Part shown: one piece after another, positions 16,124 to 24,639 of the stretch
Position numbering within the stretch: the stretch's first letter is position 1
How the letters are laid out: every line of letters begins with the position of its first letter
DNA from: Myxococcales bacterium UBA5297
GTDB lineage: Bacteria; Myxococcota; Myxococcia; Myxococcales; UBA5297
Length of the DNA: 27,916 nucleotides
Assembly: GCA_002408385.1 (NCBI GenBank)
Contig: DHSB01000069.1
Location: 62,501 to 90,416 of the forward strand
Direction: 5' to 3'
The notes under the pieces: generated by a model
Told to the model about the DNA's origin: nothing
What the model saw: the letters and a program-made list of their open reading frames with translations, nothing else
The model's database searches: none
Position numbers and translations under genes: made by a program

Positions 16124-16141
16124 CCGGACGACGGAGTCCGG
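16124..16141 (+). other. Small hairpin in the lipoprotein leader
   Basis: CCGGAC and GTCCGG pair around a six-base loop, ending 21 bp before the ATG at 16163. It may be a leader structure; no T-run follows. Confidence 0.3.
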
Positions 16142-16162
16142 CAAAGGCACTTGGAGACACCG

Positions 16163-16672
16163 ATGCGAAACCTTCTGGCCCGCGCCCCCGTTGCTCTTCT
16201 CGCCCTGGCAGCTCTGGGGGTCTCCGCGTGTGCTTCGAGCAAGGCGGCGCCGGAAGCCGACTCCGAGGCGATGGGCCCGTCGATGAACTCGCGGCGCTTC
16301 GCGACCCTTCAGAAGATCGCGGCCAAGGATCTCAAGTGCCCGGTCGAGCAGCTTGAGCACGAGTACTTGGGCAACAACCAGCACGCGATGACCGGCTGTC
16401 AGACCAACGGGGTCTACGAGCTGCGCTGCATGATGGGCTCGTGCGTCTGGATCCCGGACGTGCGCACGCGCGCCGAGTTCGACATGGGCTGCCCGCGCCT
16501 TCAGATCCAGGTGATCGAGATCGACAAGAGCACCCGCGGCGCCACCGGCTGCGGCAAGCGCGCGACCTACAAGATGTCGCCCATGGACGGCTCCTGGATC
16601 CTCAACTCCGTGGCGGTCGATCAGCCGCAGGAGTCGGCGCCCGCTCCCACGGTGAGCGGCGGCACGCTGTAG
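16163..16672 (+). CDS. Myxobacterial-type lipoprotein with duplicated Cys motif
   Basis: A 169-residue protein with a signal peptide ending in VSAC, lipidated Cys23. The mature part carries the same motif twice. The first copy is DLKCP...MTGCQTNGVYEL (residues 56-87, Cys59 and Cys79) and the second is DMGCP...ATGCGKRATYKM (107-137, Cys110 and Cys130). Between them lies a CMMGSC pair (Cys89, Cys94). The two-Cys motif suggests one disulphide per repeat. I recall this motif from many small lipoproteins of myxobacteria, where no function is assigned. The ATG at 16163 follows TTGGAG. It is alone on its strand and faces the minus-strand STAND-partner gene. Outer-membrane or periplasmic location is expected. 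Confidence 0.82.
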   Translation: MRNLLARAPVALLALAALGVSACASSKAAPEADSEAMGPSMNSRRFATLQKIAAKDLKCPVEQLEHEYLGNNQHAMTGCQTNGVYELRCMMGSCVWIPDVRTRAEFDMGCPRLQIQVIEIDKSTRGATGCGKRATYKMSPMDGSWILNSVAVDQPQESAPAPTVSGGTL

Positions 16673-16810
16673 AGCGCGCGCGCCTTCGGTCTGTGGCAAC
16701 GCGCCTCCGCCCAGCTTTCGGTCGCGGCCGGAAATGCGAGCCCGGGCCCAATCCCCTGCCAGGACGAGCAGCCGATTGCCGTAGAACCACCGCGCGCGAG
16801 CAAGTGAAGG

Positions 16811-16843
16811 TCCCCTCTCCCGCGCTTGCGCCGGAAGAGGGGA
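16811..16843. terminator. Candidate terminator hairpin between convergent genes
   Basis: TCCCCTCT (16811-16818) and AGAGGGGA (16836-16843) pair, with further GC pairing inside, and TTTAGGG follows on the + strand. It lies 138 bp after the lipoprotein stop and 90 bp beyond the stop of the minus-strand gene ending at 16933. A second hairpin (CGCCAGC / GCTGGCG, 16869-16888) lies between it and that gene. Confidence 0.4.
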
Positions 16844-16932
16844 TTTAGGGTACTCCGGTACGCCGGGCCGCCAGCACGAAGGCTGGCGCGCCGGCTGGTC
16901 GGTATCGCTCGACGCCCCCTCCGACACCTCTT

Positions 16933-18030
16933 TCAAGCCGCCACCAGTACCGCTTCGTCGACCATGCCCGCGTGGCACAAATCCCCGGGGTCGATGGGCT
17001 CGACGTGCGCGAGCGCCCGGCGCATGTTCGCCAGCCCCATGACGCGCGTCTTGGTCGCCGCGCTCAGCTTCGAGTGCCGCACCTGGTGCCAGATCTGGCC
17101 TATCTCCAGGTCTTCGATCGTCTCGATTCGGCCGGTGGGCGTGTCGATGGGCGCCTTCAAGAAGGGACGTAGCTGCGGCAGAAGCGCGCAGCGCCGCTCC
17201 TCGATGAGCGGAAAGAGCACCGCCAGCTCCGCCTTCCAGACCCGCTGGGCGAGCTCCGGATCCTTGCCCTCGAGCGCGAGCGCCGCGGGGTGGTCGAACC
17301 GCGAGCCGCGCCAGTGGTCGCTCCAACCGGCGGCCCAGCGGTCCTTGGGGGCCGGCTTGCGCCAGTCCCTGGCTTGCACCTCCTCGCGAAGTATCCGCGC
17401 GGGCCGCAACAGCTCCGGGAGGGAGCGCTCGGCCAACCGTCGCGCGAGCTCGAGGTCCCAACCCGCGAGCTCGACGGCGATCGCCAGGCGAAGCTGCTGC
17501 TCCACCGAGCCGTTCCCGTTTCCCGAACGGTCGGCGAGATGGATCAGCGCGTCTTCGCGCCTCACCCGGCCTCTCCACTTGAGCACCCGCAGTCCGATCT
17601 CGCAGCGCACCGCCGTCACCGGATCGAGGACGAGGACGAGCGAGCCTGCGGCACCGGCCGGTTCGGACCTGGCCGCCGTGGCGAAGTCGGTGAGCAGCTC
17701 GACCCATGGCCTCGCGCGCTCTTCCGAAAAGCCCTCTATCCATACGGCCGTCGCGCACAGCGCGCGGGCCAGCTCGCGCGGGGCTTGGGCGCCGCAAGGC
17801 GGCGGCAGGGCGATCAGGTCGGCCAGCGCCGCGATCGGCTGCGCGTTGCCCGGGCTGAGCGAGTACCAGTAGCGCCCTTCGGCGCGGGCCCTCGCGCCGA
17901 GCAGCGACCCGAGGCCCGCGGGGGTTCCCGGAGGCAAGACGACGGCGGCGCTCTCGCCGCCCTGGACCAGCCGCTCGATCTCCGCGGCGAACGTCGACGG
18001 GCCTGGCAGCTCCCAGAATCCGAGGCTCAT
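16933..18030 (-). CDS. Unknown protein, degenerate P-loop NTPase-like, partner of the STAND-like gene
   Basis: A 365-residue protein. It begins SLGFWELPGPSTFAAEIERL, then AAVVLPPGTPAGLGSLL (28-44) in the position of a P-loop but without the GK[ST] residues. TAVWIEGF (94-101) is in the place of Walker B and SLVLVLDP (130-137) in the place of sensor 1. The rest is helical, with repeated Trp-rich segments (DRWAAGWSDHWRG) and a C-terminal block ending in GDLCHAGMVDEAVLVAA. This layout suggests a decayed NTPase that works as a partner or adaptor. The start ATG overlaps the TGA of the 2002-aa gene (positions 18027-18030), so its production is coupled to that gene. No family was recognised; the P-loop comparison is inference from motif order. 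Confidence 0.78.
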   Translation of the reverse strand: MSLGFWELPGPSTFAAEIERLVQGGESAAVVLPPGTPAGLGSLLGARARAEGRYWYSLSPGNAQPIAALADLIALPPPCGAQAPRELARALCATAVWIEGFSEERARPWVELLTDFATAARSEPAGAAGSLVLVLDPVTAVRCEIGLRVLKWRGRVRREDALIHLADRSGNGNGSVEQQLRLAIAVELAGWDLELARRLAERSLPELLRPARILREEVQARDWRKPAPKDRWAAGWSDHWRGSRFDHPAALALEGKDPELAQRVWKAELAVLFPLIEERRCALLPQLRPFLKAPIDTPTGRIETIEDLEIGQIWHQVRHSKLSAATKTRVMGLANMRRALAHVEPIDPGDLCHAGMVDEAVLVAA

Positions 18031-21000
18031 GGCGTCGCCCCCTTCAGCGCTCGCAGCACGAGCGGATCGATCGTCCAACCGGCCTGGTCGCGGTGGGCAT
18101 AGCCGAGCAGCTCGGCCCAGCTCGCCGTACGGCGCGCAAGCTGAAGCTCGATGTCGCTGTGGTCGCAGACCTCCTCCAGCGTGCCCAACGTCCCGATCTC
18201 CCCGAGCGCCCGAAGAGCGGGGAGGGCCTCCGGCACCAGCTCGAAGAGCGGCGCCAGCGTCGAGACTTCGGTCTCGCGCGCGAGCTCCTCGAGCAGCTCC
18301 GGCCAGCGGTGGGCCTGCTCGCGGCAGCGATCGCCGAAGCGATAGAGCCGCTCACCCCAGTTGCCGGTCACCTCGCTCAAGCGCCCCCGTCCCGCCTCGT
18401 TTCCGGCCGGGCCGAAGCCCACCTCCGAGAGCCAGGAGCGCACCGCGGTCTCGTGCCACGGACGCAGCTCGACGCGCTCCACCCCGAGCTCGCTCTCTAT
18501 CTGCGCGCGCACCCGCTCAGGGTACTCGAGCCACTGCCACGCCTTGAGCGGGTCGCCGACGAAGACGAGCCGGATGACCCGCTCCCGCGCGCGGTGCCGG
18601 TGGACGAAGTTGCGGCCCGCCTTGATCCAGTCCGGGTTCCAGGGGTGGCTCTCGTCGACCAGGGCGAAGACCGGCTGGGCACGCAGCTCGAGCAGCGTCG
18701 AGAGCCACCGGCACAGGCTGTCGGGGCCGTCCAGCCGTATCGGCGGCGTCTGCACCACCGAGAGGCCCAGGGTCGGCACGAGGAACTTCGAGAGTTGGTC
18801 CCGGCTCGCCGCTCGCGCGCCGAAGACCATCGCCGCGCCGCTCTCGTGCTGGGCGAGCCGCGACTCGTCCATCCCGGTGAGCGGGCTGCGGCGCATCACG
18901 TCGGTCAGATCCGCGCGCCGGAAGTACAGGTGGTTGTACGAGGGCTTCACTTCGGCGCTGATGGCGCGCTCGAGCTCTTCCTCGATGTCCTTGTAGGTTC
19001 CCAGCAGGTTGAGCACGTTGGCGCTGCGCAGCGTCCAGCGGTCGGCGCCCGTCTTGTGCAGCACGCCGAGCCCGACCATCTCGTCGAGCAGCGTGCGGAA
19101 GACGTCCAGCCCGCGCTCGCCCGGCGGAAAGCCCGGCTCCCACCACTCGAGCGCCTTGGTGCGGATCTCCCAGGCGTCGTAGCCGCGCACCAGCAGCTCC
19201 CGGTCCTCGAGCGCCTCGAGCGCCATCACCAGCGCGATGAGCCGATAGCGCGGATCGAGATCCAGGGTCAGGGAGAAGCGCTTGCGAATCGCCTCGCGCA
19301 GCGACTGGGCCCGGTAGGCGTCGTCGACGTGGCGCTCCTCGACGCGGTAAGGCGGCGTCGAGCGCGGGTCGAAGCGGGCGACGCCGGGGTTCGACAGGTG
19401 CTCGACCAGCAGGTGGCAGAACTGCTGGATGAGGCTCGGGTAGTAGTTGGTGTGCGAGAGGATTCGCGTGACGAGGTCGGGCGAGGCGAAGCGGAAGCCC
19501 AGGGCCTCCATCGGCTCCTCGACCAGCCGGCGCGCCTCGACGTGCTCGCCGCCCTCGAGCAGAGGTCCGATGCAGACCGGCCTGCCGAGCTGGGCGAGCG
19601 GGGTGTTCGGATCCCGCGAGGTGCGCTGCACGTCGTGCAGGCCCGCGAGCACGAACTTGAAGGCGCCGTTGGTGTCCTCGGCGAGCCGGCGCAGCTCGAG
19701 CACCGTCGGGTAGCGGCGCAGCTCGTCGACCACGCGGTCGGCGGCGAGGAACCGGTCGGCCTCGTCGAGCAGCAGCAGGATGCGCCGGCCCGGCACCGCG
19801 TCGAGCCACTCGCGCACCCGCGCCTGGATGGTGGAGAAGTCGCTCATGCGGCGCTGGAGCACGCCCTGGTCGAGCAGGACGTTGGCGATGAGCTCCCAGA
19901 GGTCCGAGGCGGGTCGGCCGAGGCCGATGCTCTCCTGCTGCAGATCGAGGTAGCGGACGATGACTCCGCGCGAAGGGTCGTGGTAGCGGCGCTCGACGTC
20001 GCGCAGCAGCGCGGTCTTGCCGAGCTGCCGGCCGCCGAAGACGAGGTGCGTGCCTTTGGGCTCGACGATGGCCGCCCGCTCGCTCTTGCGGCCGAAGAAC
20101 ACCTCCGGGCTCGGGTGTCCGGCCGTGGTGACGTAGGGCTGCGAGGTAGTGAACGGCAGCGCGCAGCGGAAGAAGGCCGACAGGCGCGGTCGGGGCTGGA
20201 GCGCCAAGAAGAGCACGAGCAGATCGTCGAGCACGAGCAGGCGCCGGCGCCGGTCGCGGCACAGGCGGGCCAGCTCGCGGCGCTTCTGGCTGCCGAGCTT
20301 GCCCGAATAGAAGACCAGCGTCGGGGCCACGCCCACCGGGCTGGCGATGTCGAGGATCTCCTCCTCGGTGACCGCGCGCTGAATGGTCACCAGGCGGTAG
20401 CGCCCCTGGGCCTTCGAGCCGTACTCGGGCACCGGGCACATGTCCCGATCGTCGAGCGGCTTGACGCTGAGGTTCCAGCTCCGCGCCTTGCCGCGCCAGT
20501 TGCGGTCGAAGGCCGCGTCGAGCTCGAGCTCCACCTTCGTGAAGCCGAGCCGCTCGAGGAAGACCGCCAGGTTGCGCGCCGGATCGTTCTGCTGCTTGAC
20601 GAGGAACCAGGGGTGGAGGAAGTCCGCCGCGGGATCGCTGTCCTCGGCCGAGAGCACCGAGGCGTCGAAGGGCCCGAGGCGCTCGCGCCTGCGGATCGCG
20701 TCGCGCAGCCGGAGCGGATCGAGCTCCATGCCTTCGGTCGCCCGGACGAACGCGGGGAAGAACGACTCGGCGAACAGGTCCGGCCCGGGCTCCTCGGGAA
20801 GCGGGCGCCCGGCGACGGCGGCGTCGAGGTAGTCCTGCGCGGTGAAGAAATCGAGCCGCGCGAGCGCCGTGCGGGCGCGGGCGAAGGCCTCGGAGGGCGG
20901 CAGCTCCTTCTCGCGCTGGGCGATGCTCTGCTCGAGCTCGCGGGCGCGCTCCTCGCGCCTCTGGCGGATGTCGCGGCGGATCGCCTCGATGCGCTCGAGC

Positions 21001-24000
21001 GCGGGCTCGAGCGCGTGGAGCTGCGCCGTGGGACCCAGCGTCTCGAGCGTCGAGGCCAGGGTCTGGCGCTCGGCCTCGGGGATCAGCTCGAGCGAGACCG
21101 CCTGACCGAGCTCGGACTCGCAGGTCCAACGCGCCTCGTCGAGGCGCCGCCGGGCCCGTTCGCTCGCCTGGTGCACGCGGCTGCTCGCGTCCATCGGCTC
21201 GAGGCCGGTGATGAGCCCCGTGTCGGCGAGCTCGAAGATGCGCTGCGCGGCGAGCAGCTCTCCGCGCTCGAGCGCGGAGTCGAGCGCCGCCGGCCAGCCG
21301 GGAAGCCCCTCGCGCAGCGACGTGAGCACGCGCTCGAGCCGGACGTCCGGCGCGCCCTCGGGTTGGGCCCTGCCGTCGAGCCGCAGGCCCGGCACCCGCA
21401 GCAGGTCCGCCCAGACCAGCCGCTCGGGGCTGGGGACCGCGGTGAGCACCGCGTCTGGATCGAAGAGGGCCTCGAGGTCGGCGAGCGCGCGCAGCAGCAC
21501 CGCGCGAGCAGCGCGGCTTGCGAGGTTGTCCGGGCACATGCCCTCGAGCGACCGACGCACCGCCCTCAGCTCGGCGACGATCTGCCCGCGCAGCGGCTCG
21601 GCGCGCTTGAGGACCGGGTCCTGGGCGCGGGTGGAGCTCGCCGCGACGAGCTCGGCCCACTGGATGGGATAGGAGAGGACCTCGCGCAGGCTCTTGTGGA
21701 GCCCGCGCAACGCAGGCCCTTCGATGGCCTTCGCCCGCGACGAACGGCCGCGAAGCTGCTCGTCGGTCTCGGTGATGAGCCTCTGCAAGGCCCGCTCGTC
21801 CGAGAGCTCGGTGCCGAGCCGGAACACCGTCTCGTGCTCGGCAACCCTGCCCTCGAGCATTGGCTCGAGCACCGCGCGCAGCTTGGAGCGCTTCTCGACC
21901 AGATGGCGCAGCACGCCAGTGGCGGCGTGGTAGCGGATGGTCTGGCTCTTGGCGCGGTCGAGGTAGGCCGCACAGCCCTCCTGGAGCGCGACGATCTGAG
22001 CCTGCCAGCTCGCCTGCTCGCGCACTCCGCGCAGCACCGTCGGGTTCAGCTCCAAGCCGAGCTTGAGGTAGTCGCCGATGGCGGCGCGCAGGTCGGACAG
22101 GCTCGAGCCCTGGAGCGGCAAGGCCTGCAGGAAGGCGATGGCGCCGGTGCCACCCGCGAGCAGAGCCGGGCGCATCGCCATCGCCGCGCAAAGGGCGCGA
22201 ACGGCCGCCGAGTCCTCGTCGTCGCCGACGGGGACCACGACCTGCTGGAGCGCCTCGACGAAGTCCATCGCGACCGCGTCGTCGCTCGAGCGCACGTGGC
22301 AGCCGAGGACCAGGGCACGGATCAGCGCGGATCCGGGGCCGGGTTCACCCGGGCGCTCGTGCTGCTCGACGCAGGCGGCGATCTCGTGGGCGAGTGCCAT
22401 CTGACCTTCGTGCAGGAGTGCCCAGACAACGCAGGTCGCCAGCCGCGTCCGTTCTGTTCCCTCGGCCTCGAGAGCCGCGCGGGCGAGGCCTTGAGCTGTC
22501 TCGCCAGACTCGCCGTCGGCGCTCTCTTCGGCGGCTGTTTCATCCGCGGTGGGCGTGTCGTCCGGCGCCGGCTCGGCTGCGACCACCGATTCGGGTGCGA
22601 TCGTCGACTCCGCCGCGACCGCCGCGACCGTCGATTTCGCCGCGACCGTCGATTTCGCCGCGACCGTCGATTTCGCCGCGACCGTCGATTTCGCCGCGAC
22701 CGTCGATTCCGCCGCGACCGTCGATTTCGCCGCGACCGTCGGTTCGGCCGCGACCGTCGATTCCGCCGCGACCGTCGATTTCGCCGCGACCGTCGATTCC
22801 GCCGCGACCGTCGATTCCGCTGCGACCGTCGAAGCCGCCGCGACCGTCGACTCCGCCGCGACCGTGGCATCCACTGCCCGCGCTGCTGCGATCTCGGAGG
22901 GCGTTGTGGCTGCCGGTGTCTCTGGCCGCCGCTCAATCATCCGTCGCAGCGCGGCCCACGCGAGCGAATCCCCGAAGCCTGCAGCGACGACGGTCCGCAG
23001 CTTCTCTCCCTCCTCGAAACCGAGTTGCGGATCGCAGAGCGCCGCGAGCGCTTCGTGAGCGACGACCCGCTGCTCGTCGACCGCATCGGTGCCGCTGGCC
23101 CATGCCTTCGCCTCGTCTTGGATAGCGGTGAGGGCCTGGCCCAGCGCCGTCGTGGCCCCCGGTGTTCCTTGCAGTTGGAGCGACAGCGTCGCCCGCGCCG
23201 CCGCCGCCCGTCGAAGCCGGGCGTGGTGTCTCGCCTCTGCCTCGTCGAGCGATTTTGCGAGTGTGTGGACGTTCGTCTCTTCGGTCCAAGGAGCGCCCGA
23301 CAACTCGGAGATCTCGGCGCACAGGCACTCGTACTGCTTGGCCAGCTCCACCAATCGACAGGAGAAGGTGCTGTTGGGCGCTACGCCGGAGGCAATCCGC
23401 TCGGCCATCTTGGGCGCAATCTCGGCGAGCAGGGCGAGGTCCGCGGTCAGCGCGCAGAGCCGCTGGCGCAGCGCGGTGAACGGCTCGGCGGAGCCCGCCG
23501 GTGACGGCTGGGGCGCGGCATCGCTCGCCTCGGTCGAATCCGCGCCGTTCGGAGTGAGGGAGACGGCACCGGGGATGGTCCGCGAACAGGCCACCATCCG
23601 AAACATCAGCTCGAGCTCTTCGGGCCTGCGCTCCGGAGCCTTCGGCTTCAACGCCGCGCTCCATGCGGCGATGGCAGCCGGGTCAACGTCCCAGACGTCC
23701 ACCCTCTTGTCGGGCGGCGGCGGGCTGCACGCGGATTCGAGGTGGCTGAGGCAGAGCGTGAGCAGAACCCTCTCGGTCTCCATCCAGACGAGGACGGCGT
23801 ACTTCCAGAAGAGCGAGTCGGTGGAGTAGGTGCGCTCGAGCACGGGCGCGGCCTTCTTGGCCGGCGCCTTGATCGACGAGCGGTAGCCCTTGATTCGAAC
23901 GTCGTCCAGCAGCTCGACGAAAGGGCGGTAACTGGAGCGAATCGGGTCGGCCTGGACGCGCTCGATGGCCCTCTCCACGAGCCGCGTGCGGAAATCCTTG

Positions 24001-24035
24001 TCCAGCGCGGCAGCGACGTCGGCGAAGCTCTGCAT
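18027..24035 (-). CDS. Very large STAND-like NTPase with internal tandem repeat (2002 aa), function unknown
   Basis: Residues 1-385 and 485-1130 are mostly helical, with an S/T-V-A-A-E/K hexapeptide repeat at about 388-483 and a coiled-coil-like charged stretch at about 1008-1070. A mixed alpha/beta region (about 1130-1280) contains LVFYSGKLGSQKRRELARLC and LLVLDDLLVLFLAL. FFGRKSE (about 1313) opens an ATPase domain with P-loop GGRQLGKT (1334-1341, Lys1340) and Walker B LLLLDEAD (Asp1424, Glu1425), then helical and winged-helix-like segments. A second NTPase-like domain (about 1735-1860) has lost the GK[ST] and keeps FALVDESH and RLVFVGDP. The frame extends to 24245, but ATG 24035 has a ribosome site and begins protein-like sequence. 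It is coupled to the 18030-16933 gene. Such STAND ATPases often sense a trigger and release an effector; I see no known effector domain. Confidence 0.85.
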   Translation of the reverse strand: MQSFADVAAALDKDFRTRLVERAIERVQADPIRSSYRPFVELLDDVRIKGYRSSIKAPAKKAAPVLERTYSTDSLFWKYAVLVWMETERVLLTLCLSHLESACSPPPPDKRVDVWDVDPAAIAAWSAALKPKAPERRPEELELMFRMVACSRTIPGAVSLTPNGADSTEASDAAPQPSPAGSAEPFTALRQRLCALTADLALLAEIAPKMAERIASGVAPNSTFSCRLVELAKQYECLCAEISELSGAPWTEETNVHTLAKSLDEAEARHHARLRRAAAARATLSLQLQGTPGATTALGQALTAIQDEAKAWASGTDAVDEQRVVAHEALAALCDPQLGFEEGEKLRTVVAAGFGDSLAWAALRRMIERRPETPAATTPSEIAAARAVDATVAAESTVAAASTVAAESTVAAESTVAAKSTVAAESTVAAEPTVAAKSTVAAESTVAAKSTVAAKSTVAAKSTVAAKSTVAAVAAESTIAPESVVAAEPAPDDTPTADETAAEESADGESGETAQGLARAALEAEGTERTRLATCVVWALLHEGQMALAHEIAACVEQHERPGEPGPGSALIRALVLGCHVRSSDDAVAMDFVEALQQVVVPVGDDEDSAAVRALCAAMAMRPALLAGGTGAIAFLQALPLQGSSLSDLRAAIGDYLKLGLELNPTVLRGVREQASWQAQIVALQEGCAAYLDRAKSQTIRYHAATGVLRHLVEKRSKLRAVLEPMLEGRVAEHETVFRLGTELSDERALQRLITETDEQLRGRSSRAKAIEGPALRGLHKSLREVLSYPIQWAELVAASSTRAQDPVLKRAEPLRGQIVAELRAVRRSLEGMCPDNLASRAARAVLLRALADLEALFDPDAVLTAVPSPERLVWADLLRVPGLRLDGRAQPEGAPDVRLERVLTSLREGLPGWPAALDSALERGELLAAQRIFELADTGLITGLEPMDASSRVHQASERARRRLDEARWTCESELGQAVSLELIPEAERQTLASTLETLGPTAQLHALEPALERIEAIRRDIRQRREERARELEQSIAQREKELPPSEAFARARTALARLDFFTAQDYLDAAVAGRPLPEEPGPDLFAESFFPAFVRATEGMELDPLRLRDAIRRRERLGPFDASVLSAEDSDPAADFLHPWFLVKQQNDPARNLAVFLERLGFTKVELELDAAFDRNWRGKARSWNLSVKPLDDRDMCPVPEYGSKAQGRYRLVTIQRAVTEEEILDIASPVGVAPTLVFYSGKLGSQKRRELARLCRDRRRRLLVLDDLLVLFLALQPRPRLSAFFRCALPFTTSQPYVTTAGHPSPEVFFGRKSERAAIVEPKGTHLVFGGRQLGKTALLRDVERRYHDPSRGVIVRYLDLQQESIGLGRPASDLWELIANVLLDQGVLQRRMSDFSTIQARVREWLDAVPGRRILLLLDEADRFLAADRVVDELRRYPTVLELRRLAEDTNGAFKFVLAGLHDVQRTSRDPNTPLAQLGRPVCIGPLLEGGEHVEARRLVEEPMEALGFRFASPDLVTRILSHTNYYPSLIQQFCHLLVEHLSNPGVARFDPRSTPPYRVEERHVDDAYRAQSLREAIRKRFSLTLDLDPRYRLIALVMALEALEDRELLVRGYDAWEIRTKALEWWEPGFPPGERGLDVFRTLLDEMVGLGVLHKTGADRWTLRSANVLNLLGTYKDIEEELERAISAEVKPSYNHLYFRRADLTDVMRRSPLTGMDESRLAQHESGAAMVFGARAASRDQLSKFLVPTLGLSVVQTPPIRLDGPDSLCRWLSTLLELRAQPVFALVDESHPWNPDWIKAGRNFVHRHRARERVIRLVFVGDPLKAWQWLEYPERVRAQIESELGVERVELRPWHETAVRSWLSEVGFGPAGNEAGRGRLSEVTGNWGERLYRFGDRCREQAHRWPELLEELARETEVSTLAPLFELVPEALPALRALGEIGTLGTLEEVCDHSDIELQLARRTASWAELLGYAHRDQAGWTIDPLVLRALKGATP
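22577..22874 (-). repeat. 18-bp in-frame tandem repeat inside the STAND-like gene
   Basis: About 16 units of 18 bp, on the + strand close to GCCGCGACCGTCGATTTC, read on the minus strand as STVAAE or STVAAK. Units differ at one or two positions, mainly giving E or K at the sixth residue; one is PTVAAK and one is extended to STVAAVAAE. The repeat keeps frame, so it is a length-variable linker rather than an insertion. Confidence 0.9.
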
Positions 24036-24070
24036 GGGGTCCCCCGGCTTGGATGCAAATGTTTGGAGAA

Positions 24071-24100
24071 ACGATACGCGCCTATGCGGACAGACGACAA
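24071..24100 (-). promoter_or_regulatory. Candidate promoter for the STAND-like operon
   Basis: On the minus strand TTGTCG (24100-24095) and TATCGT (24076-24071) are separated by 18 bases, each matching four of six consensus positions. The expected start of transcription is about 30 bases before the ATG at 24035. Confidence 0.35.
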
Positions 24101-24599
24101 TTCGGCGCCTCTTCCTTCGGTCGTTGGCACGTGCGCTCGGCGTAGCGGAGCAGACGCCCTGTAGGCGGCGGGCATGTCGTGCAATGAGCCCTGAAAGAGG
24201 CGCGAGCGCGCGGCTTCTGTCCCCCGAGTGTTCGATGGCCGACAATGGAAAGACTCAACGGCCCAGCAACGGTCCGCACAGTTGATACCACCATCGAAAA
24301 CGAAACAACCCCGACGGCGCATCTCGTCAGCGTTCCGGCGGGCACCCGGGCGGGCTCGACGGGGAACCCGGCCCACGTTTGCCGGTCAAAGCGCCGGCGG
24401 TTACGGAGGATCGGGTGAGTGGACTTTCGAAGGCGGCGCCGGAGATGGAGGCTCCGCTCGTCTACGTCGAGAAGGGCGGCGCGCAGGACCGGAAGGAGCG
24501 GCCAGAGGCGGGAAGGGCCCGAGGTGCAAGAACTCGTTCCGAACGCAGTGGCTGTGCCTCGGCTCGATCGGGCGGCACGCTCGTCGCTTGCGGCCCCGG

Positions 24600-24615
24600 G
24601 CGCCGATTTCGGCGC
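24600..24615 (-). terminator. Hairpin after the 532-aa gene, possible terminator
   Basis: GCGCCGA and TCGGCGC pair around two bases, extended by GGG/CCC with a two-base bulge. It lies 24 bp after the stop at 24640. No T-run follows, so it is a weak candidate. Confidence 0.35.
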
Positions 24616-24639
24616 GCCCACAAGTTCTTGTCGGGGTGA

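Larger units (their letters stand above)
24036..24639. other. Intergenic region, no gene seen
   Basis: About 600 bp between two minus-strand genes. Open frames are short or low-complexity on both strands, with no ribosome site that convinces me. It contains a hairpin after the upstream gene (24600-24615), an AT-richer patch (about 24240-24310) and a promoter-like pair near 24071-24100. It may include a degraded gene on +, around 24379-24639, but no protein family is recognisable. Confidence 0.5.

Noticed and set aside
15293..17797. 834-codon minus-strand frame containing the DUF2239 gene
   Set aside because: Only the last 194 residues are protein-like; the remainder runs antisense to the lipoprotein gene and into the neighbour gene in a wrong frame.
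22577..22874. CRISPR-like appearance of the 18-bp repeat
   Set aside because: Units are contiguous without spacers, keep the codon frame of a long gene, and no cas gene is near.
18093..23504. 1803-codon open frame on the + strand opposite the STAND-like gene
   Set aside because: It lacks domain-like sequence, is full of Arg, Gln and His typical of antisense frames in high-GC genes, and has no ribosome site. The minus-strand frame has the P-loop and Walker B motifs.
18027..24245. Start of the STAND-like gene at 24245
   Set aside because: The extra 70 residues are Arg-rich and unlike the rest, while ATG 24035 has a purine-rich site before it and opens protein-like sequence.
24379..24639. 86-codon + strand frame in the 600-bp gap
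   Set aside because: Low-complexity basic sequence with no ribosome site and no recognisable domain.
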